NCBI GenBank assembly: GCA_018818235.1 | Contig: JAHISE010000123.1 | Coordinates: 1 to 52,048 of the forward strand | DNA: 52,048 nucleotides | Source: Patescibacteria group bacterium | Lineage (GTDB): Bacteria; Patescibacteriota; Gracilibacteria; Peribacterales; Peribacteraceae | Reading direction: 5' to 3' | Part shown: in pieces, positions 1 through 9,000 of the stretch | Layout of the letters: each line of letters starts with the position of its first letter | How positions within the stretch are numbered: position 1 is the stretch's first letter | Program-made: the position numbers and the translations under genes | The notes under the pieces: model-generated | Database searches by the model: none | What the model saw: the letters and a program-made list of their open reading frames with translations, nothing else | What the model was told of the DNA's origin: nothing

Positions 1-55
1 AAAATCTTCATATCATACGTGAGAAGAATCCATTTCAAATCAGCAGATGAGGGGT

Positions 56-125
56 GGTAACATTCATTTGCCCCTACCTTTGGAGTATATTAGTGCCCTC
101 TAAACTGGTAACGTTTATTTGCCCC
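56..125. repeat. direct repeat pair upstream of recR
   Basis: Two near-identical 19-mers at 56-74 and 107-125 (GGTAACATTCATTTGCCCC and GGTAACGTTTATTTGCCCC, 16 of 19 matching) flank a TATATT at 85-90 that could be a -10 box for recR. They may be a regulator site or just a small repeat. Nothing else is recognisable in the first 144 bases. Confidence 0.4.
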
Positions 126-144
126 CCAACCACTACTCACTCGT

Positions 145-738
145 ATGTCCCTACTCCCCCCCCAAATCACCAAAACAATAGAAGAGTTCAGCAAACTTCC
201 AGGAATAGGGCCAAAGTCCGCCGAAAGGCTTACCTTCCATCTACTCAGAAGCTCAAAAGCGTCTCCTGAGGGGCTTGGAAAGGCGCTTGGTGAGCTTAAG
301 GTGGCTCTTGAGTACTGCAAGACCTGCCAAATGGTTTGTTTGCAGGAGGAGTGCAGTATCTGTAGCGATTCTTCGCGTGATCATTCTATGATTTTGGTGG
401 TTGAAAATCCTCTGGACGTGGTTGCGTTCGAAAACACTTCTTACAAGGGGGTGTATCACGTACTTCACGGAGTGCTCTCCCCTATCGATGGTATGGGGCC
501 GGAACAGCTTAAGCTGAAGGAGCTCATCGATCGATGTCAGTCAGGCGTAAGTGAAGTCATTGTTGCTACAAATCCGGACATAGAGGGTGAAGCGACAGCA
601 AGTTACATACATGATCAACTAAAGGACAAGGTAGAAGCGGTTACACGGCTTGCGCACGGGCTTCCGATGGGTGCGGATATAGAGTTTGCGGATCAGGTTA
701 CTCTTAGACAAGCAGTGGAGGGGCGGAGGAGAATTTGA
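145..738 (+). CDS. recR: recombination mediator protein RecR
   Basis: RecR works with RecO (and RecF) to load RecA on SSB-coated gaps during recombinational repair, in the cytoplasm. The 197-aa product has the normal family length and layout: an N-terminal helix-hairpin-helix region (LPGIGPKSAERL, residues 18-29), a Cys4 zinc finger (C58, C61, C70, C73), a Toprim domain with VVENPLD near 85-91 and an acidic TNPDIEGEATA stretch, and the C-terminal signature GLPMGADIEFADQVTL. The start is the only ATG before the helix-hairpin-helix. A C-rich run after the start and no Shine-Dalgarno suggest SD-independent initiation. The usual neighbours dnaX and ybaB would lie left of the window and cannot be checked. 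Confidence 0.97.
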   Translation: MSLLPPQITKTIEEFSKLPGIGPKSAERLTFHLLRSSKASPEGLGKALGELKVALEYCKTCQMVCLQEECSICSDSSRDHSMILVVENPLDVVAFENTSYKGVYHVLHGVLSPIDGMGPEQLKLKELIDRCQSGVSEVIVATNPDIEGEATASYIHDQLKDKVEAVTRLAHGLPMGADIEFADQVTLRQAVEGRRRI

Positions 739-751
739 ATTATAAATCGCA

Positions 752-773
752 GCTGGGGTTCGGTTACCCCAGC
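752..773 (+). terminator. hairpin after recR, possible terminator
   Basis: GCTGGGGT at 752-759 pairs with ACCCCAGC at 766-773 around a 6-nt loop, just after the recR stop. No T-tract follows, so it could be a weak terminator or a transcript-stabilising hairpin. Confidence 0.45.
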
Positions 774-829
774 CCCACAGAGATGTGATTCCAGAGATGT
801 TTTATGGAGATATACCAATTAATTGATTA

Positions 830-859
830 ATCAATATATCAATTAATTGATATATTGAT
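830..859. promoter_or_regulatory. perfect 30-nt AT-rich palindrome, putative operator
   Basis: Positions 830-859 are a perfect palindrome with no loop (axis between 844 and 845; inner core ATCAATTAATTGAT at 838-851). A second 14-nt palindrome, ATTGATTAATCAAT at 822-835, overlaps its left edge. The block ends 30 nt before the ATG of a TrpR-family regulator. Symmetry, position and lack of a loop fit a dimer-binding operator, probably autoregulatory, better than a terminator. Promoter boxes are hard to call inside so AT-rich a block. Confidence 0.6.
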
Positions 860-889
860 ATATCTAGACATCAGGTGTACCCTCAAGTC

Positions 890-1198
890 ATGGGTAAAAT
901 TGATTACAGACAGCTAAAAAAGAGCAGTTACGAGCTACTCGGAAGGGAATTTTGGACCACATGTAATTCTGCGAAGTCCACAGAACAACTGACGCGATTT
1001 ATAAACGGAGTACTGTCCCCTTCCGAAACCGTGATGGTTGCCAGGCGCATTCAGGCTGCAAAAAGGTTGCTAAACAAAGAGCCTCAAACAAAAGTAATGA
1101 AGGATCTGAATATTGGACAATCAACTGTGGACAAAGTAGAGCAATGGATATTACGTGCGGATAAGGGAACACTGGATATGCTTAAGAAAAAGAATTAG
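890..1198 (+). CDS. TrpR/YerC-YecD family transcriptional regulator
   Basis: A small helical DNA-binding protein of the TrpR/YerC superfamily; 102 aa from this ATG, close to family length. The core contains LSPSETVMVARRIQAAKRLL followed by a helix-turn-helix (KVMKDLNIGQSTVDKVEQWI), matching the YerC signature in which a short helix pair follows a conserved 'LxxREx..A' type segment. A GTG at 875 would add five residues; I prefer the ATG at 890 because AGGTG at 873-877 is then placed as a ribosome-binding site 12 nt upstream. The perfect palindrome at 830-859 is a likely operator. Whether it senses tryptophan is unknown: no trp genes are in the window. YerC-type proteins often have unassigned ligands. 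Confidence 0.8.
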   Translation: MGKIDYRQLKKSSYELLGREFWTTCNSAKSTEQLTRFINGVLSPSETVMVARRIQAAKRLLNKEPQTKVMKDLNIGQSTVDKVEQWILRADKGTLDMLKKKN

Positions 1199-1256
1199 GC
1201 AAGTCCCAATTTTTGCATTATTAAGCGAATATATTTGGTTGGTTTTAAGTTTAATC

Positions 1257-4200
1257 CTACTCAATCTTACACTTCGAGTCACACTCATCCCCATCAACAT
1301 TATTTCCGTCGTCGCAGCTTTCGCGGTTATATCTATCTACTATGCCGTCACCGCAGTAACCTGCATATATTTCGATATTTTTGCAGTCACTAGAACAATA
1401 AGTGCATTTATAATTATCCCTTATGGGATGAACCCCGCCATAATACGGCATATAAAAGGCTTTACACTTATTTCCATTTGCTATGCCTTTGTCACACTCC
1501 TCATCTACTTCCACCTTACTGTCACCACAAGTGGGTTCTGATACTTTATAGCATAAACAATCCCTGCATATTTTGCCCGGGATACATTGTTTCCAGCTTG
1601 CATCTCCACACTCTTCACCCGGATCAATTGTTTTGTTGCCGCAACACTGTTTTCCAAACCCCGCATCACAACTTGCTTCTATTCTGCAATTGGAATTGCA
1701 TCCATCATTGTTTTCCGTATTCCCGTCATCGCATTCCTCGCGTACGTCAACCATAATGCCATCTCCGCAGGCCACTTTGGGCATACATTCTCCTGTTTCA
1801 AAAACGCACCTGGCATATTTACCGTCACCCTCAACAATCGCACCAAATCTATTTGTGTCAGAACAGGCTTGCACGTCCGTACACTGCGGATTGTATATGG
1901 GATTCTTGCATATTCCACCAAGGCAACCGTCGGGGCAAAAAGCGAGTACTCTTTCGACTCCACCTTCGGTGCAATAGAATTCCTCGTGTAAGCAATTGCC
2001 TCCTGTACAATTATTTACAACTTTCCAGTTTCCTTGGTTTGCATTGCGAGAGATTAAGCCTGTAATACAGCGGTCAGGTAAGAAGGTTTGCAGATCATTA
2101 AGTACGAATGAAGTTTCTCCATACACATCAGTGCTTCGTCCGTTTTCGGTGTCTGAGCATATTTCCGGATCGATTTCCAGTTTGCAATCGGAATTACATC
2201 CATCTCCATTATCCTCATTACCATCGTCACACTCTTCGTTCCCTTCATGTTCTCCATCTCCACAAGCAGGCTCTTGGCATTCATTAGTGCAACTGTCAAA
2301 GTTATTATTATTCCCGTCATCACATTCTTCTCCTTCGTGCAGAATTCCGTCACCGCAAGCAGGTTCCGTACATAAGTTTGTGCATTCGTCAGTATTCACA
2401 TCATTACCATCATCGCACTCTTCATACTTGTTAGTTATTCCATCACCACATGAGTGTCTTCGTAGTATGCATTTGCCTTTTGCGCATCCATATTCACATG
2501 TTTTATTGGATGTGCTTAACTCTCCATTTTCACCGCACTCAACCTGCCGGAGGTTATTATCATCAATGCATTTATCGGTAACAAAAGATCGTATACCATC
2601 TTCGGAAATTTGCATCACTATGCCGGTTGTAAACATATAGTTCTCTGGTTTGGATGACGTTGCATTGGAAGTGCCTGCGTAGAGCACTTTCTCGGATGGA
2701 AGATCATTGCAGGAGACACTTAGTTCGGTTGAACCGGGGTAATCAGATATACAAATCAAAGCTTCATTGTTTTTGTCGCGGTCGACGGATCTAAATTGCA
2801 TTTTCTGTACATCGAAAATGTCATAACCGTCGTCAGTCATAAAAGTGATAACATCCGGATAAAGTTTCCTCGTGATACTTGCTATATATGCCTCAAAATC
2901 AGTGACGGACGGGGTTTTCCATTCAAGATCTTTGAATTGATTACCGTTCTTATTGCAGTCATTGTAACCTCCGACAGCCATTCCTTTGCCATAAAGGTTT
3001 ACAGTAATTGGTTTAGAAATAGTTGATTTTCCAACTTCTTCATCCAGAGGTGGCCATACAAGTACAGTATCGGCGCTCGCTCCCTTGCGACGCCCGACTA
3101 TCCAGATACTTTCATTTCTGCTAAGCAGACTGTATTTTTCCAGTTTTTCGAAATCAAGTCCTTCTACGAAAAGCGTTTCCCAGTTATCCAAATCAGATGA
3201 TCTGTATATGCGGCGTTGGTCGGAAGCAAACACGTAAAGCATATCATTATGCTCTACTGCGGCACTAACTCCGGGGCCTTGTGGCAAATCTTTATATGGG
3301 TCCCAAAAGTATTCTGTCTCCGTTACCTCTTCGGTTTTATATGTCGAAACTTTTACAAGCTTCTTTTTTCTTTCCTGTCTTTGTTTTTCAATTGCATTGT
3401 TTTTAAGTCTTAGATAATCGTTTTTGAATTTGAATGCAGGCAACCCACTACCGCCGTATGTTGCTTGCTTGGCAGGATCATCAATTTTCTGCCAATAGCA
3501 TCCGGAATCCAGTTTTTTATTTGAACAATTGAATGCTCTTCCGTAGTTTGCTTGGGTATTCGGTCTAAAGATACAATTTGTAATAACCGGTTCGCCGTCC
3601 AATGTGTGGAAGTCTGTAACATCTGCAATATCATGTTTGTTCCAGCTTTTGGAATACGGATTTTCGGCAATAGTTCTTGTACGTTTTCCGTATTCTAAAA
3701 AGAGCAATGAATTCTCTTTTTCCGAGAAAGTGTAAAAACCCGGCTGCCAGTATTTATTTCCAACTAAAGCAAATGTGTTGCTTTGCCACGGCATTTTGGA
3801 AATCACTTCCGTAAATTCAATATCGGTCTTGCGCTCACAGTTATATTTGCAATTATCTTCACCATCACATTCTTCGTCCGGACTTGTAACACCATCTCCA
3901 CATTCTGCAGGCTTCCACATACAATTGTTCATGCAAACATCGGTATTGTTCGTATTCCCGTCATCACATTCTTCGCTTTCCTCCAATTTTCCATTGCCAC
4001 AGACCAGATTTGTCATCTTCTCTTCCATATCCACAATCTCCAACACCCCCGTATTACAATCAAAAACCAAATCACGATCTGTTCTTACATAATAAACATT
4101 GTCTGCTGTTATGTTTTCAAGGGTGTTTTGCAGTGCCAACAGTGGTTGCCCCCTTAACATAGAAGAAGAGAAAGCAAAATCACCACCGAAAGGAGGTTCA

Positions 4201-4490
4201 TCTCCTGTGTACTCGTATACAAAAAAGTGAACGCCATCAGTTGCAGCTAATATTGGTCCTTCGACTAGCGGGTTTGTAGCAGCACATACAATTTGATTGT
4301 GATCATTAGTTTTAAAAATAACCGGATTTGCTGATTCTGCGGAAGTAAAACGTTTCTGTGCTCTTGCAACCGATGCAACAAAAAAATCATTATCAAATTT
4401 GGAGAATTGATTTTGTTGGATTTGGCCAATAGCAATTATTGCTATGGCAAGTGTTCCGATAAAGAAAAATGCTTTGGTTAACTTTAGCAT
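1257..4490 (-). CDS. secreted Cys-rich DUF4215-repeat surface protein (paralogue 1)
   Basis: 1077 aa, presumably exported and surface-attached. Residues about 5-25 are a hydrophobic signal/anchor helix. Residues about 45-160 are a domain shared by three other proteins here (landmarks TNDHNQIVC, FFVYEYTGDEPP, YYVRTDRDLVFDCNTG). About nine DUF4215/Myxococcus-type modules follow, pattern CGDG-x(5-8)-EECDDGN-x(5)-DGC-x3-C, near residues 165-215, 690-810 and 910-1077. Residues about 220-650 are a Cys-poor stretch with YVFASDQRR and IWIVGRRKG segments that may be a beta-propeller; I cannot name the fold. DUF4215 modules are disulfide-rich and extracellular, so adhesion or surface structure is plausible but inferred. 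The promoter is at 4517-4545. The gene is last of four same-strand paralogues. Confidence 0.85.
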   Translation of the reverse strand: MLKLTKAFFFIGTLAIAIIAIGQIQQNQFSKFDNDFFVASVARAQKRFTSAESANPVIFKTNDHNQIVCAATNPLVEGPILAATDGVHFFVYEYTGDEPPFGGDFAFSSSMLRGQPLLALQNTLENITADNVYYVRTDRDLVFDCNTGVLEIVDMEEKMTNLVCGNGKLEESEECDDGNTNNTDVCMNNCMWKPAECGDGVTSPDEECDGEDNCKYNCERKTDIEFTEVISKMPWQSNTFALVGNKYWQPGFYTFSEKENSLLFLEYGKRTRTIAENPYSKSWNKHDIADVTDFHTLDGEPVITNCIFRPNTQANYGRAFNCSNKKLDSGCYWQKIDDPAKQATYGGSGLPAFKFKNDYLRLKNNAIEKQRQERKKKLVKVSTYKTEEVTETEYFWDPYKDLPQGPGVSAAVEHNDMLYVFASDQRRIYRSSDLDNWETLFVEGLDFEKLEKYSLLSRNESIWIVGRRKGASADTVLVWPPLDEEVGKSTISKPITVNLYGKGMAVGGYNDCNKNGNQFKDLEWKTPSVTDFEAYIASITRKLYPDVITFMTDDGYDIFDVQKMQFRSVDRDKNNEALICISDYPGSTELSVSCNDLPSEKVLYAGTSNATSSKPENYMFTTGIVMQISEDGIRSFVTDKCIDDNNLRQVECGENGELSTSNKTCEYGCAKGKCILRRHSCGDGITNKYEECDDGNDVNTDECTNLCTEPACGDGILHEGEECDDGNNNNFDSCTNECQEPACGDGEHEGNEECDDGNEDNGDGCNSDCKLEIDPEICSDTENGRSTDVYGETSFVLNDLQTFLPDRCITGLISRNANQGNWKVVNNCTGGNCLHEEFYCTEGGVERVLAFCPDGCLGGICKNPIYNPQCTDVQACSDTNRFGAIVEGDGKYARCVFETGECMPKVACGDGIMVDVREECDDGNTENNDGCNSNCRIEASCDAGFGKQCCGNKTIDPGEECGDASWKQCIPGKICRDCLCYKVSEPTCGDSKVEVDEECDKGIANGNKCKAFYMPYYGGVHPIRDNYKCTYCSSDCKNIEIYAGYCGDGIVDRYNRESCDDGNNVDGDECDSKCKIE

Positions 4491-4516
4491 TTGACGGTTT
4501 GGGTAGATTAAAAGGA

Positions 4517-4545
4517 ATTGTATCCAATTGGCAACATAAATACAA
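4517..4545 (-). promoter_or_regulatory. promoter of surface paralogue 1
   Basis: On the minus strand, -35 TTGTAT (4545-4540), a 17-nt spacer and -10 TACAAT (4522-4517) lie just upstream of the ATG at 4490. The same boxes and spacing precede the paralogue starting at 18581, supporting the call. Confidence 0.75.
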
Positions 4546-4596
4546 TTTCGTTAAAACGGGGATTAGGTGCAAATATTCTTTTCCAAAGGCCGATTA

Positions 4597-5994
4597 CTAT
4601 TCTCTCATTTTTGGCGTCACATTAATTGGTTCCTGGGTTTGAGTCCCTGCGCTTGGGATAAGCATCTCACAAACAGAAGGTTCTCCCTCACATTTCCATC
4701 CTATTTCTTTTTTACATTTATCATCACATCCATCGAAGACATCGGTATTCTTGTCATCACAAACCTCGCCAGTCGAAGGAGTAATTACACCGTCTCCGCA
4801 GGCGGGATCAAGCGGATCATCATCTGTTGGGGGAGATGAAGGACAGTCTGTGATACAGTTGCATTCGTTCTCCCATGCTTCACAAGTTCCATCTCCGCAA
4901 TTAGAACAAATACTAACATTTAACCCGGGAAGGCTGGATGGGGCTGTACACTCACCGTTAACTTTGCTTGCGATGATGATTGTATTTAATCCATCACAAC
5001 ATTGAGGCGCTCCGGAAAATGACATTTGTGTTTCTCCGGCTTCTAGACATTGTTCGGCATCACCTGTGCAATCTGCTGCACAATTGCATTTATCTTCGTC
5101 ATTACTTTTTTCACACTTGCCGTTACCACAAGTCTGTGCCCATTTGTCTTTACATACCCCTTTTACACCTTCGACATTAGGCGCAACACACAAGCCATCT
5201 TGTTCTGATGCCAAAGACTTAATGCCTGAGCTCTTGTTGCAGCACACAGTATGTCCGGATTGAGAATCCAAATAAACAAGTTCGCCATTTTGAGCGCATT
5301 CAGGTTCATCACATTGGATTGTTCCACAACTTGTATCACATCCATTTTCATCTTTTGGAGGAGGTACAAGCACGCATCCCTCGGCTAAATCCGGTTCAGC
5401 ACAGTGAAAAACCGGACATTCTGTGATTATTTCATCTTCATTTTTGCACTCGGAATCACATCCATCACCATCATCATTATTACCGTCATCGCACTCCTCT
5501 CCCGCATGATTCAAACTCAAGTGATCATAGATTTGTCCTCCTTCCACAACTCCATTTCCACATACATAAACAGTTTCCAGTTCTCCCGTATTACAATCAA
5601 AAATCAGATCACGGTCGGTTCTGATGTAATACATTTTTCCATTTGTGATGGTAGTTAAAGTATTTCTTGAAGCAAGCTTTGGTTGTCTTCTTAGCATTGA
5701 AGATGAAAAAATAAAGTCATTCAGAAATGGAGGCTCGTTTTCCGTTTTTTCGTATACAAAATAATTAGATATATCGGTGTTACTTAAAATTTCTCCTTCA
5801 CTAATGGGATTAGTAGAAGAGCATACGATTTGATTGTGATCATTAGTTCTAAATATAACTGCTTGAGCTGATTCTCCGAGCGTGAAGTTTTTCCGGTCAC
5901 CCTGAATTCTGGCAGTTAAAGAACCGTATGCAAAAATCGCAGTTAAAGAGAGGATTCCAACAAGGATAAGGGTTTTAAATGTGGGAAGTGGCAT
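4597..5994 (-). CDS. secreted Cys-rich surface protein (paralogue 2)
   Basis: 465 aa, the shortest of the four paralogues. A hydrophobic N-terminal helix (residues about 8-26) is followed by the shared N-terminal domain (TNDHNQIVCSSTNPISEG, YYIRTDRDLIFDCNTGELE) and a DUF4215 module (CGNGVVEG to EECDDGNNDDGDGC). Several other small Cys modules follow, including CGNGKCEKSNDEDKCNCAAD and CGDGTCEAWENECNCITDC types, which also occur in the paralogue at 14295-18581. A last module ends EIGWKCEGEPSVCEMLIP, a segment reused nearly unchanged in the proteins at 6069-14081 and 19056-21236. Predicted extracellular and disulfide-rich; function unknown. Own promoter at 6022-6050. Confidence 0.83.
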   Translation of the reverse strand: MPLPTFKTLILVGILSLTAIFAYGSLTARIQGDRKNFTLGESAQAVIFRTNDHNQIVCSSTNPISEGEILSNTDISNYFVYEKTENEPPFLNDFIFSSSMLRRQPKLASRNTLTTITNGKMYYIRTDRDLIFDCNTGELETVYVCGNGVVEGGQIYDHLSLNHAGEECDDGNNDDGDGCDSECKNEDEIITECPVFHCAEPDLAEGCVLVPPPKDENGCDTSCGTIQCDEPECAQNGELVYLDSQSGHTVCCNKSSGIKSLASEQDGLCVAPNVEGVKGVCKDKWAQTCGNGKCEKSNDEDKCNCAADCTGDAEQCLEAGETQMSFSGAPQCCDGLNTIIIASKVNGECTAPSSLPGLNVSICSNCGDGTCEAWENECNCITDCPSSPPTDDDPLDPACGDGVITPSTGEVCDDKNTDVFDGCDDKCKKEIGWKCEGEPSVCEMLIPSAGTQTQEPINVTPKMRE

Positions 5995-6021
5995 TGTTTG
6001 TTTGTGGATTTGTACGTATAT

Positions 6022-6050
6022 ATTGTATCACAAATGGGGATTTGAGACAA
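6022..6050 (-). promoter_or_regulatory. promoter of surface paralogue 2
   Basis: Minus-strand -35 TTGTCT (6050-6045), 17-nt spacer, -10 TACAAT (6027-6022), 28 nt before the ATG at 5994. The -35 lies inside a small hairpin (TGAGAC/GTCTCA, 6043-6059) that also sits just after the stop of the upstream paralogue, so termination and initiation may share this short gap. Confidence 0.7.
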
Positions 6051-6068
6051 TAAGTCTCATGCGCTTCA

Positions 6069-9000
6069 TTACTTAGTATTTGTGAAAAAGAATTCAAATA
6101 ATGATGCCCAGAAGGAGGAGAATCTGCCTTTGGATTGGGTGACTTCAGAAGCATCAGTTGATGGATAACATCCAAAATTTATGTTGTATACCGAGCCGTA
6201 TTGATTTACCCAGCCGTCATATCCATTGTGAGGTGCACTGACCAGAATGTTCAGATTACCATCTTTATCAAAGTCACCAATATGTGAGACCGACCAGCCA
6301 AAATCAATTCCCTTTCTAAATTCAACACCAATCCCACCGTCGTTTGTATCAGAAATTGTAGAACTCGATTTAACTGTTCCATCCACATTCAAAAGGAGTA
6401 TGTGTGCCTTTCCTACGATTCTATCTTCTTGATCATTAGAATAGTTACCAACCAACAGATCATTAATCCCATCCCCGTTTATATCACCAATATTACTGAC
6501 ATCAGCACCAAACATTGTTCTGTGAGTGGAGAAACCTAAATTCTTGGTCTTCGAATCAATCTTTTGTGATGATTTAACCGAACCGTCACTATTCAGAAAT
6601 TGAATCCACACACTATCCTGACTGCCCACAGCCAAGTCAGTTATACCGTCACCATCAATATCGCCTATTGCATCAATTGAACGACCATAGAAACCGCGAT
6701 CAGGCGTGAATTCGGTTTTGCTGTCAGAAGTTTGGCGGTACTTTTTAATGCTACCATCTTGGTTCATAAACAAAACTGAGACCGTAGGAATATCTTTTGA
6801 GTTTTTTATTGCATGACCTCCAATTGCAATATCTGTTATCCCATCACCATCCATATCTCCCATATTTGTAATACTACTTTCCTTTAATACCAATTCAGAG
6901 TCAGCAGAACTTTTATCTTGTAATCTCTGAGATGATTTAAGGGTTCCGTCAGTATTTAAGTATAATATGTGTGTATTGATGGGGTTAGTTACTCCGGAAG
7001 TATCCGATACTATTGCTATGTCCGGTGTTTGGTCTCCATCAAAATCACCGAGAGCTGCTACATCTACTACTTTTTCTTTCTGTTCGTATGCATACTGATC
7101 ACTCAAAATTGATTTGTATGATTTGATTGAACCGTCTTCGTTCATCAGCAAGATATAAATACCATATCCTTCCAATGATCCTTCTATTGCAACCGCAAGA
7201 TCGTTGATACCGTCTTTGTCCACATCGCCAATGTGTGCAATTGCTGATCCGAACCCTGTTATATACTGGCCGTCTTCAAAAACTTCTTTGTCTTTGACAG
7301 ATATTTCTTTGTAATCAATTACTCCATATATGTTTTTGGCACACATTGCAGGTGCCCCACAATCCCGGCTGCAGCTATCTTGTGTCTCTTTCTCGTTGCA
7401 AATCCCGTCACCGCACCAAGCAGTTGGCCCGTTGCTGCATGTCCCGGCTCCGTAACACTCTTTTCCTGCATCGCAGGTTCCCTTCTCTCCCCACTCCAGG
7501 CAATTATCATCGTCATAATCTCCGCATGTTCCATATTCTGATTTACTTAAACATTCTGTTGTATCTGATATGGTGCATTCATCTTCGCATTCAGCAAAAC
7601 AGCTAAGATTAACAAAGAAAATTGCACCCTTTCCCGTACCTCCGTGGTTATCTTTTGGTGCACCGATAAGGACATCGGGATTTCCATCGCCATCGAAATC
7701 TCCAAGTGAGCCGATAGATTCACCGGAGTACTTATTAAGCAATATATCTTCCTTAAGACCTCCATTCTTCTTGGAAAATGTTTTAGATGACATTACAGTC
7801 CCGTCACTATTCATAAATAGAATATAAAAACCGTTTTCATTCAGTGCTTCGACAACAAGGTCAGATACTCCGTTGGAATCCAGATCTCCAACACTTGCAA
7901 TACCACCATTCAGATACTGATTTCTAATTAGTCCGGCATCTTCACTTCGTGTTTTTACAGCATTTTTAACTGTTCCATTGTTATTCATGAATAAAATCCA
8001 TAATGCTCCGCCCATGTTATTTTGATTCTGATCCATAGATTCTCCAACGGCTATATCTATTACACCATCACCATCCATGTCTCCAATATTTGATACTGAT
8101 GATCCGAAGTCGTCCAAATCAGGACTGATATCTGATTCAGCCGGCTTCCAACCAGAATCAAGTAACTGTTGATTTGATATTTTAATATGGTCTTTTACAG
8201 CTCCGTCATTATCTAAAAATAGAATCCATGTTGCATTGGCTCCCGGCTCGCCGACAGCAACATCATTTATTCCATCACCGTCTAAATCTCCAAGTCCTGT
8301 AACACTTTGGCCAAACATTCCATCTTTAGTAAGATAACCTTCGAAGCCGCCCTCGCCGTCAGAAATTAAATTATATGACTTTACAGTTCTATCACTGTTT
8401 AAGAGTGCAATCCATATTGCGCCGGTAAAGGCATACTCAGATTTACTTTTACTGCCGGACCATGTCATAAATGTATAACGTTTATAATATTTTTCTCCAA
8501 TAGCTATATCTGTAACGCCATTTCCATCTATGTCTCCAATATTTGCTATTGAATTGCCAAATTGCTGATGAGCATTTTGGTTATCATCATAATAAAAGTC
8601 AGTTCCTTTAATTGTTTTATATGATTTAACTGTTTTGTTTGCATTCATGAAAAGTATAAATATAGAATTTTCTTTGTTGTTTGTATCTGCTCCTCCAATA
8701 GCAAGATCAGTCACGCCATCTCCGTTCATATCGCCAAGGGGGGTCATGCTGTGTCCAAAACCGCCTCCCACAATAAGTACATCTTCAAGGTTTCCTTCAA
8801 AATCGTTAATTGTTTTAACGTTTTTAACAACAATGTTTTGGTCTGCGCATGCTAATGCAGGACCGCAATCTTTCGAACAACTTTTCTGAGTTTCATCTCC
8901 GTTACAAAGGCCGTCGCCACATTTTGTAGCGGATTTGCTTGTGATGGTTTTCTTTACAGGTGATTTGGTTTCACCCTGACAGCCAAGATCCAAAATATAA

